Shown piece after piece: positions 36,971 to 51,578 of a DNA stretch of 64,000 nt (position 1 is the first letter of the stretch; every line of letters begins with the position of its first letter). The DNA is from Salvelinus alpinus (taxonomy: Eukaryota; Chordata; Actinopteri; Salmoniformes; Salmonidae), in contig NC_092093.1 of the NCBI RefSeq assembly GCF_045679555.1, forward strand, positions 63,446,390 to 63,510,389. Direction: 5' to 3'. The notes under the pieces are model-generated. The model searched no databases. It saw nothing but the letters and a program-made list of their open reading frames with translations, and was not told the origin of the DNA. Made by a program: the position numbers and the translations under genes.

Positions 36971-39900
36971 CCCCTCCCTCTGACTACTCTATCAGTCCTT
37001 TACCCCTCCCTCTGACTACTCTATCAGTCCTTTACCCCTCCCTCTGAATACTCTATCAGTCATTTACCCCTCCCTCTAACTACTCTATCAGTCCTTTATC
37101 CCTCCCTCTAACTACTCTATCAGTCCTTTACCCCTCCCTCTAACTACTCTATCAGTCCTTTATCCCTCCCTCTAACTACTCTATCAGTCCTTTATCCCTC
37201 CCTCTAACTACTCTATCAGTCCTCTATCCCTCCCTCTAACTACTCTATCAGTCCTTTACCCCTCCCTCTAACTACTCTATCAGTCCTCTATCCCTCCCTC
37301 TAACTACTCTATCAGTCCTTTACCCCTCCCTCTAACTACTCTATCAGTCCTTTACCCCTCCCTCTAACTACTCTATCAGTCCTCTATCCCTCCCTCTAAC
37401 TACTCTATCAGTCCTCTATCCCTCCCTCTAACTACTCTATCACTCCTTTACCCCTCCCTCTAACTACTCTATCAGTCCTCTATCCCTCCCTCTAACTACT
37501 CTATCAGTCCTTTACCCCTCCCTCTAACTACTCTATCAGTCCTTTACCCCTCCCTCTAACTACTCTATCAGTCCTTTACCCCTCCCTCTAACTACTCTAT
37601 CAGTCCTTTACCCCTCCCTCTGACTACTCTATCAGTCCTTTACCCCTCCCTCTGACTACTTTATCAGTTCTTTACCCCTCTAACTACTCTATCAGTCCCT
37701 TACCCCTCCCTCTAACTACTCTATCAGTCCTCTATCCCTCCCTCTAACTACTCTATCAGTCATTTACCCCTCCCTCTAACTACTCTATCAGTCCTCTATC
37801 CCTCCCTCTAACTACTCTATCAGTCCTCTATCCCTCCCTCTGACTACTCTATCAGTCCTCTATCCCTCCCTCTGACTACTCTATCAGTCCTTTACCCCTC
37901 CCTCTAACTACTCTATCAGTAATTTACCCCTCCCTCTAACTACTCTATCAGTCCTTTACCCCTCCCTCTAACTACTCTATCAGTCCTTTACCCCTCCCTC
38001 TGACTACTCTATCAGTCCTTTACCCCTCCCTCTAACTACTCTATCAGTCCTCTATCCCTCCCTCTAACTACTCTATCAGTCCTCTATCCCTCCCTCTGAC
38101 TACTCTATCAGTCCTCTATCCCTCCCTCTGACTACTCTATCAGTCCTTTACCCCTCCCTCTAACTACTCTATCAGTCCTTTACCCCTCCCTCTAACTACT
38201 CTATCAGTCCTCTATCCCTCCCTCTAACTACTCTATCAGTCCTCTATCCCTCCCTCTAACTACTCTATCAGTCCTTTACCCCTCCCTCTGGCTACTCTAT
38301 CAGTAATTTAACCCTCCCTCTAACTACTCTATCAGTCCTTTACCCCTCCCTCTAACTACTCTATCAGTCCTTTACCCCTCCCTCTAACTACTCTATCAGT
38401 CCTTTACCCCTCCCTCTAACTACTCTATCAGTCCTTTACCCCTCTAACTACTCTATCAGTCCTTTACCCCTCCCTCTAACTACTCTATCAGTCCTTTACC
38501 CCTCCCTCTAACTACTCTATCAGTCCTTTACCCCTCCCTCTGACTACTCTATCAGTAATTTACCCCTCCCTCTAACTACTCTATCAGTCCTTTACCCCTC
38601 CCTCTAACTACTCTATCAGTCCTTTACCCCTCCCTCTAACTACTCTATCAGTCCTTTACCCCTCTAACTACTCTATCAGTCCTTTACCCCTCCCTCTAAC
38701 TACTCTATCAGTCATCTATCCCTCCCTCTAACTACTCTATCAGTCCTTTACCCCTCCCTCTGACTACTCTATCAGTCCTCTATCCCTCCCTCTAACTACT
38801 CTATCAGTCCTCTATCCCTCCCTCTAACTACTCTATCAGTCCTTTACCCCTCCCTCTAACTACTCTATCAGTCCTTTACCCTTCCCTCTAACTACTCTAT
38901 CAGTCCTTTACCCCTCCCTCTGACTACTCTATCAGTCCTCTATCCCTCCCTCTAACTACTCTATCAGTCCTCTATCCCTCCCTCTAACTACTCTATCAGT
39001 CCTTTACCCCTCCCTCTAACTACTCTATCAGTCCTTTACCCTTCCCTCTAACTACTCTATCAGTCCTTTACCCCTCCCTCTAACTACTCTATCAGTCCTC
39101 TATCCATCCCTCTAACTACTCTATCAGTCCTTTACCCCTCCCTCTAACTACTCTATCAGTCCTTTACCCCTCCCTCTAACTACTCTATCAGTCCTTTACC
39201 CCTCCCTCTGACTACTCTATCAGTAATTTACCCCTCCCTCTAACTACTCTATCAGTCCTTTACCCCTCCCTCTAACTACTCTATCAGTCCTCTATCCCTC
39301 CCTCTAACTACTCTATCAGTCCTTTACCCCTCCCTCTAACTACTCTATCAGTCCTTTACCCCTCCCTCTAACTACTCTATCAGTCCTTTACCCCTCCCTC
39401 TAACTACTCTATCAGTCCTCTATCCCTCCCTCTGACTACTCTATCAGTCCTTTACCCCTCCCTCTAACTACTCTATCAGTCCTCTATCCCTCCCTCTAAC
39501 TACTCTATCAGTCCTCTATCCCTCCCTCTAACTACTCTATCAGTCCTTTACCCCTCCCTCTAACTACTCTATCAGTCCTCTATCCCTCCCTCTAACTACT
39601 CTATCAGTCCTTTACCCCTCCCTCTAACTACTCTATCAGTCCTCTATCCCTCCCTCTAACTACTCTATCAGTCCTCTATCCCTCCCTCTAACTACTCTAT
39701 CAGTCCTTTACCCCTCCCTCTAACTACTCTATCAGTAATTTACCCCTCCCTCTAACTACTCTATCAGTCCTTTACCCCTCCCTCTAACTACTCTATCAGT
39801 CCTTTACCCCTCCCTCTAACTACTCTATCAGTCCTCTATCCCTCCCTCTAACTACTCTATCAGTCATTTACCCCTCCCTCTAACTACTCTATCAGTAATT

Positions 39901-42900
39901 TACCCCTCCCTCTAACTACTCTATCAGTCCTTTACCCCTCCCTCTAACTACTCTATCAGTCCTTTACCCCTCTAACTACTCTATCAGTCCTCTATCCCTC
40001 CCTCTAACTACTCTATCAGTCCTTTACCCCTCCCTCTAACTACTCTATCAGTCCTTTACCCCTCTAACTACTCTATCAGTCATCTATCCTTCCCTCTGAC
40101 TACTCTATCAGTCCTTTACCCCTCCCTCTGACTACTCTATCAGTCCTTTACCCCTCCCTCTAACTACTCTATCAGTCCTCTATCCCTCCCTCTAACTACT
40201 CTATCAGTCCTCTATCCCTCCCTCTAACTACTCTATCAGTCCTTTACCCCTCTAACTACTCTATCAGTCCTCTATCCCTCCCTCTAACTACTCTATCAGT
40301 CCTTTACCCCTCCCTCTAACTACTCTATCAGTCCTTTACCCCTCCCTCTAACTACTCTATCAGTCCTCTATCCCTCCCTCTAACTACTCTATCAGTCCTT
40401 TACCCCTCCCTCTAACTACTCTATCAGTCCTTTACCCCTCCCTCTAACTACTCTATCAGTCCTTTACCCCTCCCTCTAACTACTCTATCAGTCCTTTACC
40501 CCTCCCTCTAACTACTCTATCAGTCCTTTACCCCTCCCTCTAACTACTCTATCAGTCCTTTACCCCTCCCTCTAACTACTCTATCAGTCCTCTATCCCTC
40601 CCTCTAACTACTCTATCAGTCCTTTACCCCTCCCTCTGACTACTCTATCAGTCCTTTACCCCTCCCTCTGACTACTTTATCAGTTCTTTACCCCTCTAAC
40701 TACTCTATCAGTCCTTTACCCCTCCCTCTAACTACTCTATCAGTCCTTTACCCCTCCCTCTAACTACTCTATCAGTCATTTACCCCTCCCTCTAACTATT
40801 CTATCAGTCCTCTATCCCTCCCTCTAACTACTCTATCAGTCCTTTACCCCTCCCTCTAACTACTCTATCAGTCCTTTACCCCTCCCTCTGACTACTCTAT
40901 CAGTCCTTTACCCCTCCCTCTAACTACTCTATCAGTCCTTTACCCCTCCCTCTAACTACTCTATCAGTCCTTTACCCCTCCCTCTAACTACTCTATCAGT
41001 CCTTTACCCCTCCCTCTAACTACTCTATCAGTCCCTTACCCCTCCCTCTAACTACTCTATCAGTCCTTTACCCCTCCCTCTGACTACTCTATCAGTAATT
41101 TACCCCTCCCTCTAACTACTCTATCAGTCCTTTACCCCTCCCTCTAACTACTCTATCAGTCCTTTACCCCTCCCTCTAACTACTCTATCAGTCCTTTACC
41201 CCTCCCTCTAACTACTCTATCAGTCCTCTATCCCTCCCTCTAACTACTCTATCAGTCCTTTACCCCTCCCTCTAACTACTCTATCAGTCCTTTACCCCTC
41301 CCTCTGACTACTCTATCAGTCCTTTACCCCTCCCTCTAACTACTCTATCAGTCCTCTATCCCTCCCTCTAACTACTCTATCAGTCCTTTACCCCTCCCTC
41401 TGACTACTCTATCAGTCCTCTATCCCTCCCTCTAACTACTCTATCAGTCCTCTATCCCTCCCTCTGACTACTCTATCAATCCTCTATCCCTCCCTCTGAC
41501 TACTCTATCAGTCCTTTACCCCTCCCTCTAACTACTCTATCAGTCCTCTATCCCTCCCTCTAACTACTCTATCAGTCCTCTATCCCTCCCTCTAACTACT
41601 CTATCAGTCCTTTACCCCTCCCTCTGACTACTCTATCAGTAATTGAACCCTCCCTCTAACTACTCTATCAGTCCTTTACCCCTCCCTCTAACTACTCTAT
41701 CAGTCCTTTACCCCTCCCTCTGACTACTCTATCAGTCCTTTACCCCTCTAACTACTCTATCAGTCCTCTATCCCTCCCTCTAACTACTCTATCAGTCCTC
41801 TATCCCTCCCTCTAACTACTCTATCAGTCCTCTATCCCTCCCTCTGACTACTCTATCAGTCCTCTATCCCTCCCTCTGACTACTCTATCAGTCCTTTACC
41901 CCTCCCTCTAACTACTCTATCAGTCCTCTATCCCTCCCTCTAACTACTCTATCAGTCCTCTATCCCTCCCTCTAACTACTCTATCAGTCCTTTACCCCTC
42001 CCTCTAACTACTCTATCAGTCCTTTACCCCTCCCTCTAACTACTCTATCAGTCCTTTACCCCTCCCTCTGACTACTCTATCAGTAATTTACCCCTCCCTC
42101 TAACTACTCTATCAGTCCTTTACCCCTCCCTCTAACTACTCTATCAGTCCTTTACCCCTCCCTCTAACTACTCTATCAGTCCTTTACCCCTCTAACTACT
42201 CTATCAGTCCTCTATCCCTCCCTCTAACTACTCTATCAGTCCTTTACCCCTCCCTCTAACTACTCTATCAGTCCTTTACCCCTCCCTCTAACTACTCTAT
42301 CAGTCCTTTACCCCTTCCTCTAACTACTCTATCAGTCCTTTACCCCTCCCTCTAACTACTCTATCAGTCCTTTACCCCTCCCTCTAACTACTCTATCAGT
42401 CCTCTATCCCTCCCTCTAACTACTCTATCAGTCCTTTACCCCTCCCTCTAACTACTCTATCAGTCCTTTACCCCTCCCTCTAACTACTCTATCAGTCCTT
42501 TACCCCTCCCTCTAACTACTCTATCAGTCCTTTACCCCTCCCTCTAACTACTCTATCAGTCCTTTACCCCTCCCTCTAACTACTCTATCAGTCCTTTACC
42601 CCTCCCTCTAACTACTCTATCAGTCCTCTATCCCTCCCTCTAACTACTCTATCAGTCCTTTACCCCTCCCTCTGACTACTCTATCAGTCCTTTACCCCTC
42701 CCTCTGACTACTTTATCAGTTCTTTACCCCTCTAACTACTCTATCAGTCCTTTACCCCTCCCTCTAACTACTCTATCAGTCCTTTACCCCTCCCTCTAAC
42801 TACTCTATCAGTCATTTACCCCTCCCTCTAACTATTCTATCAGTCCTCTATCCCTCCCTCTAACTACTCTATCAGTCCTTTACCCCTCCCTCTAACTACT

Positions 42901-45900
42901 CTATCAGTCCTTTACCCCTCCCTCTGACTACTCTATCAGTCCTTTACCCCTCCCTCTAACTACTCTATCAGTCCTTTACCCCTCCCTCTAACTACTCTAT
43001 CAGTCCTTTACCCCTCCCTCTAACTACTCTATCAGTCCTCTATCCCTCCCTCTAACTACTCTATCAGTCCTTTACCCCTCCCTCTAACTACTCTATCAGT
43101 CCCTTACCCCTCCCTCTAACTACTCTATCAGTCCTTTACCCCTCCCTCTAACTACTCTATCAGTCCTCTATCCCTCCCTCTAACTACTCTATCAGTCCTT
43201 TACCCCTCCCTCTAACTACTCTATCAGTCCTTTACCCCTCCCTCTGACTACTCTATCAGTCCTTTACCCCTCCCTCTAACTACTCTACCAGTCCTCTATC
43301 CCTCCCTCTAACTACTCTATCAGTCCTTTACCCCTCCCTCTGACTACTCTATCAGTCCTCTATCCCTCCCTCTAACTACTCTATCAGTCCTCTATCCCTC
43401 CCTCTGACTACTCTATCAATCCTCTATCCCTCCCTCTGACTACTCTATCAGTCCTTTACCCCTCCCTCTAACTACTCTATCAGTCCTCTATCCCTCCCTC
43501 TAACTACTCTATCAGTCCTCTATCCCTCCCTCTAACTACTCTATCAGTCCTTTACCCCTCCCTCTGACTACTCTATCAGTAATTGAACCCTCCCTCTAAC
43601 TACTCTATCAGTCCTTTACCCCTCCCTCTAACTACTCTATCAGTCCTTTACCCCTCCCTCTGACTACTCTATCAGTCCTTTACCCCTCTAACTACTCTAT
43701 CAGTCCTCTATCCCTCCCTCTAACTACTCTATCAGTCCTCTATCCCTCCCTCTAACTACTCTATCAGTCCTCTATCCCTCCCTCTGACTACTCTATCAGT
43801 CCTCTATCCCTCCCTCTGACTACTCTATCAGTCCTTTACCCCTCCCTCTAACTACTCTATCAGTCCTCTATCCCTCCCTCTAACTACTCTATCAGTCCTC
43901 TATCCCTCCCTCTAACTACTCTATCAGTCCTTTACCCCTCCCTCTAACTACTCTATCAGTCCTTTACCCCTCCCTCTAACTACTCTATCAGTCCTTTACC
44001 CCTCCCTCTGACTACTCTATCAGTAATTTACCCCTCCCTCTAACTACTCTATCAGTCCTTTACCCCTCCCTCTAACTACTCTATCAGTCCTTTACCCCTC
44101 CCTCTAACTACTCTATCAGTCCTTTACCCCTCTAACTACTCTATCAGTCCTTTACCCCTCCCTCTAACTACTCTATCAGTCCTCTATCCCTCCCTCTAAC
44201 TACTCTATCAGTCCTTTACCCCTCCCTCTAACTACTCTATCAGTCCTTTACCCCTCCCTCTAACTACTCTATCAGTCCTCTATCCCTCCCTCTAACTACT
44301 CTATCAGTCCTCTATCCCTCCCTCTAACTACTCTATCAGTCCTTTACCCCTCCCTCTAACTACTCTATCAGTCCTTTACCCCTCCCTCTAACTACTCTAT
44401 CAGTCCTTTACCCCTTCCTCTAACTACTCTATCAGTCCTTTACCCCTCCCTCTAACTACTCTATCAGTCCTCTATCCCTCCCTCTAACTACTCTATCAGT
44501 CCTTTACCCCTCCCTCTAACTACTCTATCAGTCCTTTACCCCTCCCTCTAACTACTCTATCAGTCCTTTACCCCTCCCTCTGACTACTCTATCAGTAATT
44601 TACCCCTCCCTCTAACTACTCTATCAGTCCTTTACCCCTCCCTCTGACTACTCTATCAGTCCTCTATCCCTCCCTCTAACTACTCTATCAGTCCTTTACC
44701 CCTCTAACTACTCTATCAGTCCTCTATCCTTCCCTCTGACTACTCTATCAGTCCTTTACCCCTCCCTCTGACTACTCTATCAGTCCTTTACCCCTCCCTC
44801 TAACTACTCTATCAGTCCTTTACCCCTCCCTCTAACTACTCTATCAGTCCTTTACCCCTCCCTCTAACTACTCTATCAGTCCTTTACCCCTCCCTCTAAC
44901 TACTCTATCAGTCCTTTACCCCTCCCTCTAACTACTCTATCAGTCCTTTACCCCTCCCTCTAACTACTCTATCAGTCCTCTATCCCTCCCTCTAACTACT
45001 CTATCAGTCCTTTACCCCTCCCTCTAACTACTCTATCAGTCCTTTACCCCTCCCTCTGACTACTCTATCAGTCCTCTATCCCTCCCTCTAACTACTCTAT
45101 CAGTCCTTTACCCCTCCCTCTGACTACTCTATCAGTAATTTACCCCTCCCTCTGACTACTCTATCAGTCATTTACCCCTCCCTCTAACTACTCTATCAGT
45201 CCTCTATCCCTCCCTCTAACTACTCTATCAGTCCTCTATCCCTCCCTCTAACTACTCTATCAGTCCTTTACCCCTCCCTCTAACTACTCTATCAGTCCTT
45301 TACCCCTCCCTCTGACTACTCTATCAGTCCTTTACCCCTCCCTCTAACTACTCTATCAGTCCTTTACCCCTCCCTCTAACTACTCTATCAGTCCTTTACC
45401 CCTCCCTCTAACTACTCTATCAGTCCTCTATCCCTCCCTCTAACTACTCTATCAGTCCTTTACCCCTCCCTCTAACTACTCTATCAGTCCCTTACCCCTC
45501 CCTCTAACTACTCTATCAGTCCTTTACCCCTCCCTCTGACTACTCTATCAGTAATTTACCCCTCCCTCTAACTACTCTATCAGTCCTTTACCCCTCCCTC
45601 TAACTACTCTATCAGTCCTTTACCCCTCCCTCTAACTACTCTATCAGTCCTTTACCCCTCCCTCTAACTACTCTATCAGTCCTCTATCCCTCCCTCTAAC
45701 TACTCTATCAGTCCTTTACCCCTCCCTCTAACTACTCTATCAGTCCTTTACCCCTCCCTCTGACTACTCTATCAGTCATTTACCCCTCCCTCTAACTACT
45801 CTATCAGTCCTCTATCCCTCCCTCTAACTACTCTATCAGTCCTTTACCCCTCCCTCTGACTACTCTATCAGTCCTCTATCCCTCCCTCTAACTACTCTAT

Positions 45901-48900
45901 CAGTCCTCTATCCCTCCCTCTGACTACTCTATCAATCCTCTATCCCTCCCTCTGACTACTCTATCAGTCCTTTACCCCTCCCTCTAACTACTCTATCAGT
46001 CCTCTATCCCTCCCTCTAACTACTCTATCAGTCCTCTATCCCTCCCTCTAACTACTCTATCAGTCCTTTACCCCTCCCTCTGACTACTCTATCAGTAATT
46101 GAACCCTCCCTCTAACTACTCTATCAGTCCTTTACCCCTCCCTCTAACTACTCTATCAGTCCTTTACCCCTCCCTCTGACTACTCTATCAGTCCTTTACC
46201 CCTCTAACTACTCTATCAGTCCTCTATCCCTCCCTCTAACTACTCTATCAGTCCTCTATCCCTCCCTCTAACTACTCTATCAGTCCTCTATCCCTCCCTC
46301 TGACTACTCTATCAGTCCTCTATCCCTCCCTCTGACTACTCTATCAGTCCTTTACCCCTCCCTCTAACTACTCTATCAGTCCTCTATCCCTCCCTCTAAC
46401 TACTCTATCAGTCCTCTATCCCTCCCTCTAACTACTCTATCAGTCCTTTACCCCTCCCTCTAACTACTCTATCAGTCCTTTACCCCTCCCTCTAACTACT
46501 CTATCAGTCCTTTACCCCTCCCTCTGACTACTCTATCAGTAATTTACCCCTCCCTCTAACTACTCTATCAGTCCTTTACCCCTCCCTCTAACTACTCTAT
46601 CAGTCCTTTACCCCTCCCTCTAACTACTCTATCAGTCCTTTACCCCTCTAACTACTCTATCAGTCCTTTACCCCTCCCTCTAACTACTCTATCAGTCCTC
46701 TATCCCTCCCTCTAACTACTCTATCAGTCCTTTACCCCTCCCTCTAACTACTCTATCAGTCCTTTACCCCTCCCTCTAACTACTCTATCAGTCCTCTATC
46801 CCTCCCTCTAACTACTCTATCAGTCCTCTATCCCTCCCTCTAACTACTCTATCAGTCCTTTACCCCTCCCTCTAACTACTCTATCAGTCCTTTACCCCTC
46901 CCTCTAACTACTCTATCAGTCCTTTACCCCTTCCTCTAACTACTCTATCAGTCCTTTACCCCTCCCTCTAACTACTCTATCAGTCCTCTATCCCTCCCTC
47001 TAACTACTCTATCAGTCCTTTACCCCTCCCTCTAACTACTCTATCAGTCCTTTACCCCTCCCTCTAACTACTCTATCAGTCCTTTACCCCTCCCTCTGAC
47101 TACTCTATCAGTAATTTACCCCTCCCTCTAACTACTCTATCAGTCCTTTACCCCTCCCTCTGACTACTCTATCAGTCCTCTATCCCTCCCTCTAACTACT
47201 CTATCAGTCCTTTACCCCTCTAACTACTCTATCAGTCCTCTATCCTTCCCTCTGACTACTCTATCAGTCCTTTACCCCTCCCTCTGACTACTCTATCAGT
47301 CCTTTACCCCTCCCTCTAACTACTCTATCAGTCCTTTACCCCTCCCTCTAACTACTCTATCAGTCCTTTACCCCTCCCTCTAACTACTCTATCAGTCCTT
47401 TACCCCTCCCTCTAACTACTCTATCAGTCCTTTACCCCTCCCTCTAACTACTCTATCAGTCCTTTACCCCTCCCTCTAACTACTCTATCAGTCCTCTATC
47501 CCTCCCTCTAACTACTCTATCAGTCCTTTACCCCTCCCTCTAACTACTCTATCAGTCCTTTACCCCTCCCTCTGACTACTCTATCAGTCCTCTATCCCTC
47601 CCTCTAACTACTCTATCAGTCCTTTACCCCTCCCTCTGACTACTCTATCAGTAATTTACCCCTCCCTCTGACTACTCTATCAGTCATTTACCCCTCCCTC
47701 TAACTACTCTATCAGTCCTCTATCCCTCCCTCTAACTACTCTATCAGTCCTCTATCCCTCCATCTAACTACTCTATCAGTCCTTTACCCCTCCCTCTAAC
47801 TACTCTATCAGTCCTTTACCCCTCCCTCTGACTACTCTATCAGTCCTTTACCCCTCCCTCTGACTACTCTATCAGTCCTTTACCCCTCTAACTACTCTAT
47901 CAGTCCTTTACCCCTCCCTCTGACTACTCTATCAGTAATTTACCCCTCCCTCTAACTACTCTATCAGTCCTTTACCCCTCCCTCTAACTACTCTATCAGT
48001 CCTTTACCCCTCCCTCTAACTACTCTATCAGTCCTTTACCCCTCCCTCTAACTACTCTATCAGTCCTTTACCCCTCTAACTACTCTATCAGTCCTTTACC
48101 CCTCCCTCTAACTACTCTATCAGTCCTTTACCCCTCCCTCTAACTACTCTATCAGTCCTTTACCCCTCTAACTACTCTATCAGTCCTTTACCCCTCCCTC
48201 TAACTACTCTATCAGTCCTTTACCCCACCCTCTAACTACTCTATCAGTCCTTTACCCCTCCCTCTAACTACTCTATCAGTAATTTACCCCTCCCTCTAAC
48301 TACTCTATCAGTCCTTTACCCCTCCCTCTGACTACTCTATCAGTAATTTACCCCTCCCTCTAACTACTCTATCAATCCTTTACCCCTCCCTCTAACTACT
48401 CTATCAGTCCTTTACCCCTCCCTCTAACTACTCTATCAGTCCTTTACCCCTCCCTCTAACTACTCTATCAGTCCTCTATCCCTCCCTCTAACTACTCCAT
48501 CAGTCCTTTACCCCTCCCTCTGACTACTCTATCAGTCCTTTACCCCTCCCTCTAACTACTCTATCAGTCCTTTACCCCTCCCTCTAACTACTCTATCAGT
48601 CCTTTACCCTCCCTCTAACTACTCTATCAGTCCTTTACCCCTCCCTCTAACTACTCTATCAGTCCTCTATCCCTCCCTCTAACTACTCTATCAGTCCTTT
48701 ACCCCTCCCTCTAACTACTCTATCAGTAATTTACCCCTCCCTCTAACTACTCTATCAGTCCTTTACCCCTCCCTCTAACTACTCTATCAGTCCTTTACCC
48801 CTCCCTCTAACTACTCTATCAGTCCTTTACCTCTCTAACTACTCTATCAGTCCTTTACCCCTCCCTCTAACTACTCTATCAGTCCTTTACCCCTCCCTCT

Positions 48901-51328
48901 GACTACTCTATCAGTCCTTTACCCCTCTAACTACTCTATCAGTCCTCTATCCCTCCCTCTAACTACTCTATCAGTCCTCTATCCCTCCCTCTAACTACTC
49001 TATCAGTCCTCTATCCCTCCCTCTGACTACTCTATAAGTCCTCTATCCCTCCCTCTGACTACTCTATCAGTCCTTTACCCCTCCCTCTAACTACTCTATC
49101 AGTCCTCTATCCCTCCCTCTAACTACTCTATCAGTCCTCTATCCCTCCCTCTAACTACTCTATCAGTCCTTTACCCCTCCCTCTAACTACTCTATCAGTC
49201 CTTTACCCCTCCCTCTAACTACTCTATCAGTCCTTTACCCCTCCCTCTGACTACTCTATCAGTAATTTACCCCTCCCTCTAACTACTCTATCAGTCCTTT
49301 ACCCCTCCCTCTAACTACTCTATCAGTCCTTTACCCCTCCCTCTAACTACTCTATCAGTCCTTTACCCCTCTAACTACTCTATCAGTCCTTTACCCCTCC
49401 CTCTAACTACTCTATCAGTCCTCTATCCCTCCCTCTAACTACTCTATCAGTCCTTTACCCCTCCCTCTAACTACTCTATCAGTCCTTTACCCCTCCCTCT
49501 AACTACTCTATCAGTCCTCTATCCCTCCCTCTAACTACTCTATCAGTCCTCTATCCCTCCCTCTAACTACTCTATCAGTCCTTTACCCCTCCTTCTAACT
49601 ACTCTATCAGTCCTTTACCCCTCCCTCTAACTACTCTATCAGTCCTTTACCCCTCCCTCTAACTACTCTATCAGTCCTTTACCCCTCCCTCTAACTACTC
49701 TATCAGTCCTCTATCCCTCCCTCTAACTACTCTATCAGTCCTTTACCCCTCCCTCTAACTACTCTATCAGTCCTTTACCCCTCCCTCTAACTACTCTATC
49801 AGTCCTTTACCCCTCCCTCTGACTACTCTATCAGTAATTTACCCCTCCCTCTAACTACTCTATCAGTCCTTTACCCCTCCCTCTGAATACTCTATCAGTC
49901 CTCTATCCCTCCCTCTAACTACTCTATCAGTCCTTTACCCCTCTAACTACTCTATCAGTCCTCTATCCTTCCCTCTGACTACTCTATCAGTCCTTTACCC
50001 CTCCCTCTGACTACTCTATCAGTCCTTTACCCCTCCCTCTAACTACTCTATCAGTCCTTTACCCCTCCCTCTAACTACTCTATCAGTCCTTTACCCCTCC
50101 CTCTAACTACTCTATCAGTCCTTTACCCCTCCCTCTAACTACTCTATCAGTCCTTTACCCCTCCCTCTAACTACTCTATCAGTCCTTTACCCCTCCCTCT
50201 AACTACTCTATCAGTCCTCTATCCCTCCCTCTAACTACTCTATCAGTCCTTTACCCCTCCCTCTAACTACTCTATCAGTCCTTTACCCCTCCCTCTGACT
50301 ACTCTATCAGTCCTCTATCCCTCCCTCTAACTACTCTATCAGTCCTTTACCCCTCCCTCTGACTACTCTATCAGTAATTTACCCCTCCCTCTGACTACTC
50401 TATCAGTCATTTACCCCTCCCTCTAACTACTCTATCAGTCCTCTATCCCTCCCTCTAACTACTCTATCAGTCCTCTATCCCTCCATCTAACTACTCTATC
50501 AGTCCTTTACCCCTCCCTCTAACTACTCTATCAGTCCTTTACCCCTCCCTCTGACTACTCTATCAGTCCTTTACCCCTCCCTCTGACTACTCTATCAGTC
50601 CTTTACCCCTCTAACTACTCTATCAGTCCTTTACCCCTCCCTCTGACTACTCTATCAGTCCTTTACCCCTCCCTCTAACTACTCTATCAGTCCTTTACCC
50701 CTCCCTCTAACTACTCTATCAGTCCTTTACCCCTCCCTCTAACTACTCTATCAGTCCTTTACCCCTCTAACTACTCTATCAGTCCTTTACCCCTCCCTCT
50801 AACTACTCTATCAGTCCTTTACCCCTCCCTCTAACTACTCTATCAGTCCTTTACCCCTCTAACTACTCTATCAGTCCTTTACCCCTCCCTCTAACTACTC
50901 TATCAGTCCTTTACCCCACCCTCTAACTACTCTATCAGTCCTTTACCCCTCCCTCTAACTACTCTATCAGTAATTTACCCCTCCCTCTAACTACTCTATC
51001 AGTCCTTTACCCCTCCCTCTGACTACTCTATCAGTAATTTACCCCTCCCTCTAACTACTCTATCAGTCCTTTACCCCTCCCTCTAACTACTCTATCAGTC
51101 CTTTACCCCTCCCTCTAACTACTCTATCAGTCCTTTACCCCTCCCTCTAACTACTCTATCAGTCCTCTATCCCTCCCTCTAACTACTCTATCAGTCCTTT
51201 ACCCCTCCCTCTGACTACTCTATCAGTCCTTTACCCCTCCCTCTAACTACTCTATCAGTCCTTTACCCCTCCCTCTAACTACTCTATCAGTCCTTTACCC
51301 CTCTAACTACTCTATCAGTCCTTTACCC
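36971..51328. repeat. Giant 32-bp minisatellite, roughly 450 copies
   Basis: The unit (CCCTCTAACTACTCTATCAG, then TCCTTTACCCCT) repeats every 32 bp for about 14.36 kb. A 24-bp short form lacks one CCCTCCCT block (TACCCCTCTAAC). Common variants are GACTACTC for AACTACTC, TCCTCTATCC for TCCTTTACCC, and AGTAATTTACC. Rare variants recur in the same order at long intervals, which shows higher-order duplication. The + strand is strongly pyrimidine-rich (few G). There is no coding potential and no other feature inside. Confidence 0.98.
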
Positions 51329-51576
51329 TGCCACTTATCTCACCATCATTCCCTTTTCCCTGTCTGTATCACTCCATCATTCCCTGATGTTCATTCCCTG
51401 ATGATGACCATGATGTTCCTACACACTTGTATGCTGGAATAATTTATTCATTGGAAACTATGGATTAGTGTTTTAGCTATTTATTTACAATATGTTAACC
51501 TCATGAGATTACGTCAAGGAATGCTGCAGAAAGATATAGGCTCAATTGCGGTCAATGATCATTAAATCAATATATG
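51329..51576. other. Unique AT-rich spacer after the minisatellite
   Basis: About 250 bp with a small CATCATTCCCT duplication and no recognised exon. The final flt1 coding exons would be expected in this direction but are not visible here or up to the pan3 3' region. Confidence 0.5.
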
Positions 51577-51578
51577 TA

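Noticed and set aside
36971..51328. CRISPR-like array of regular repeats
   Set aside because: The 32-bp period has no unique spacers; units are contiguous and near identical, and the context is vertebrate. It is a minisatellite.
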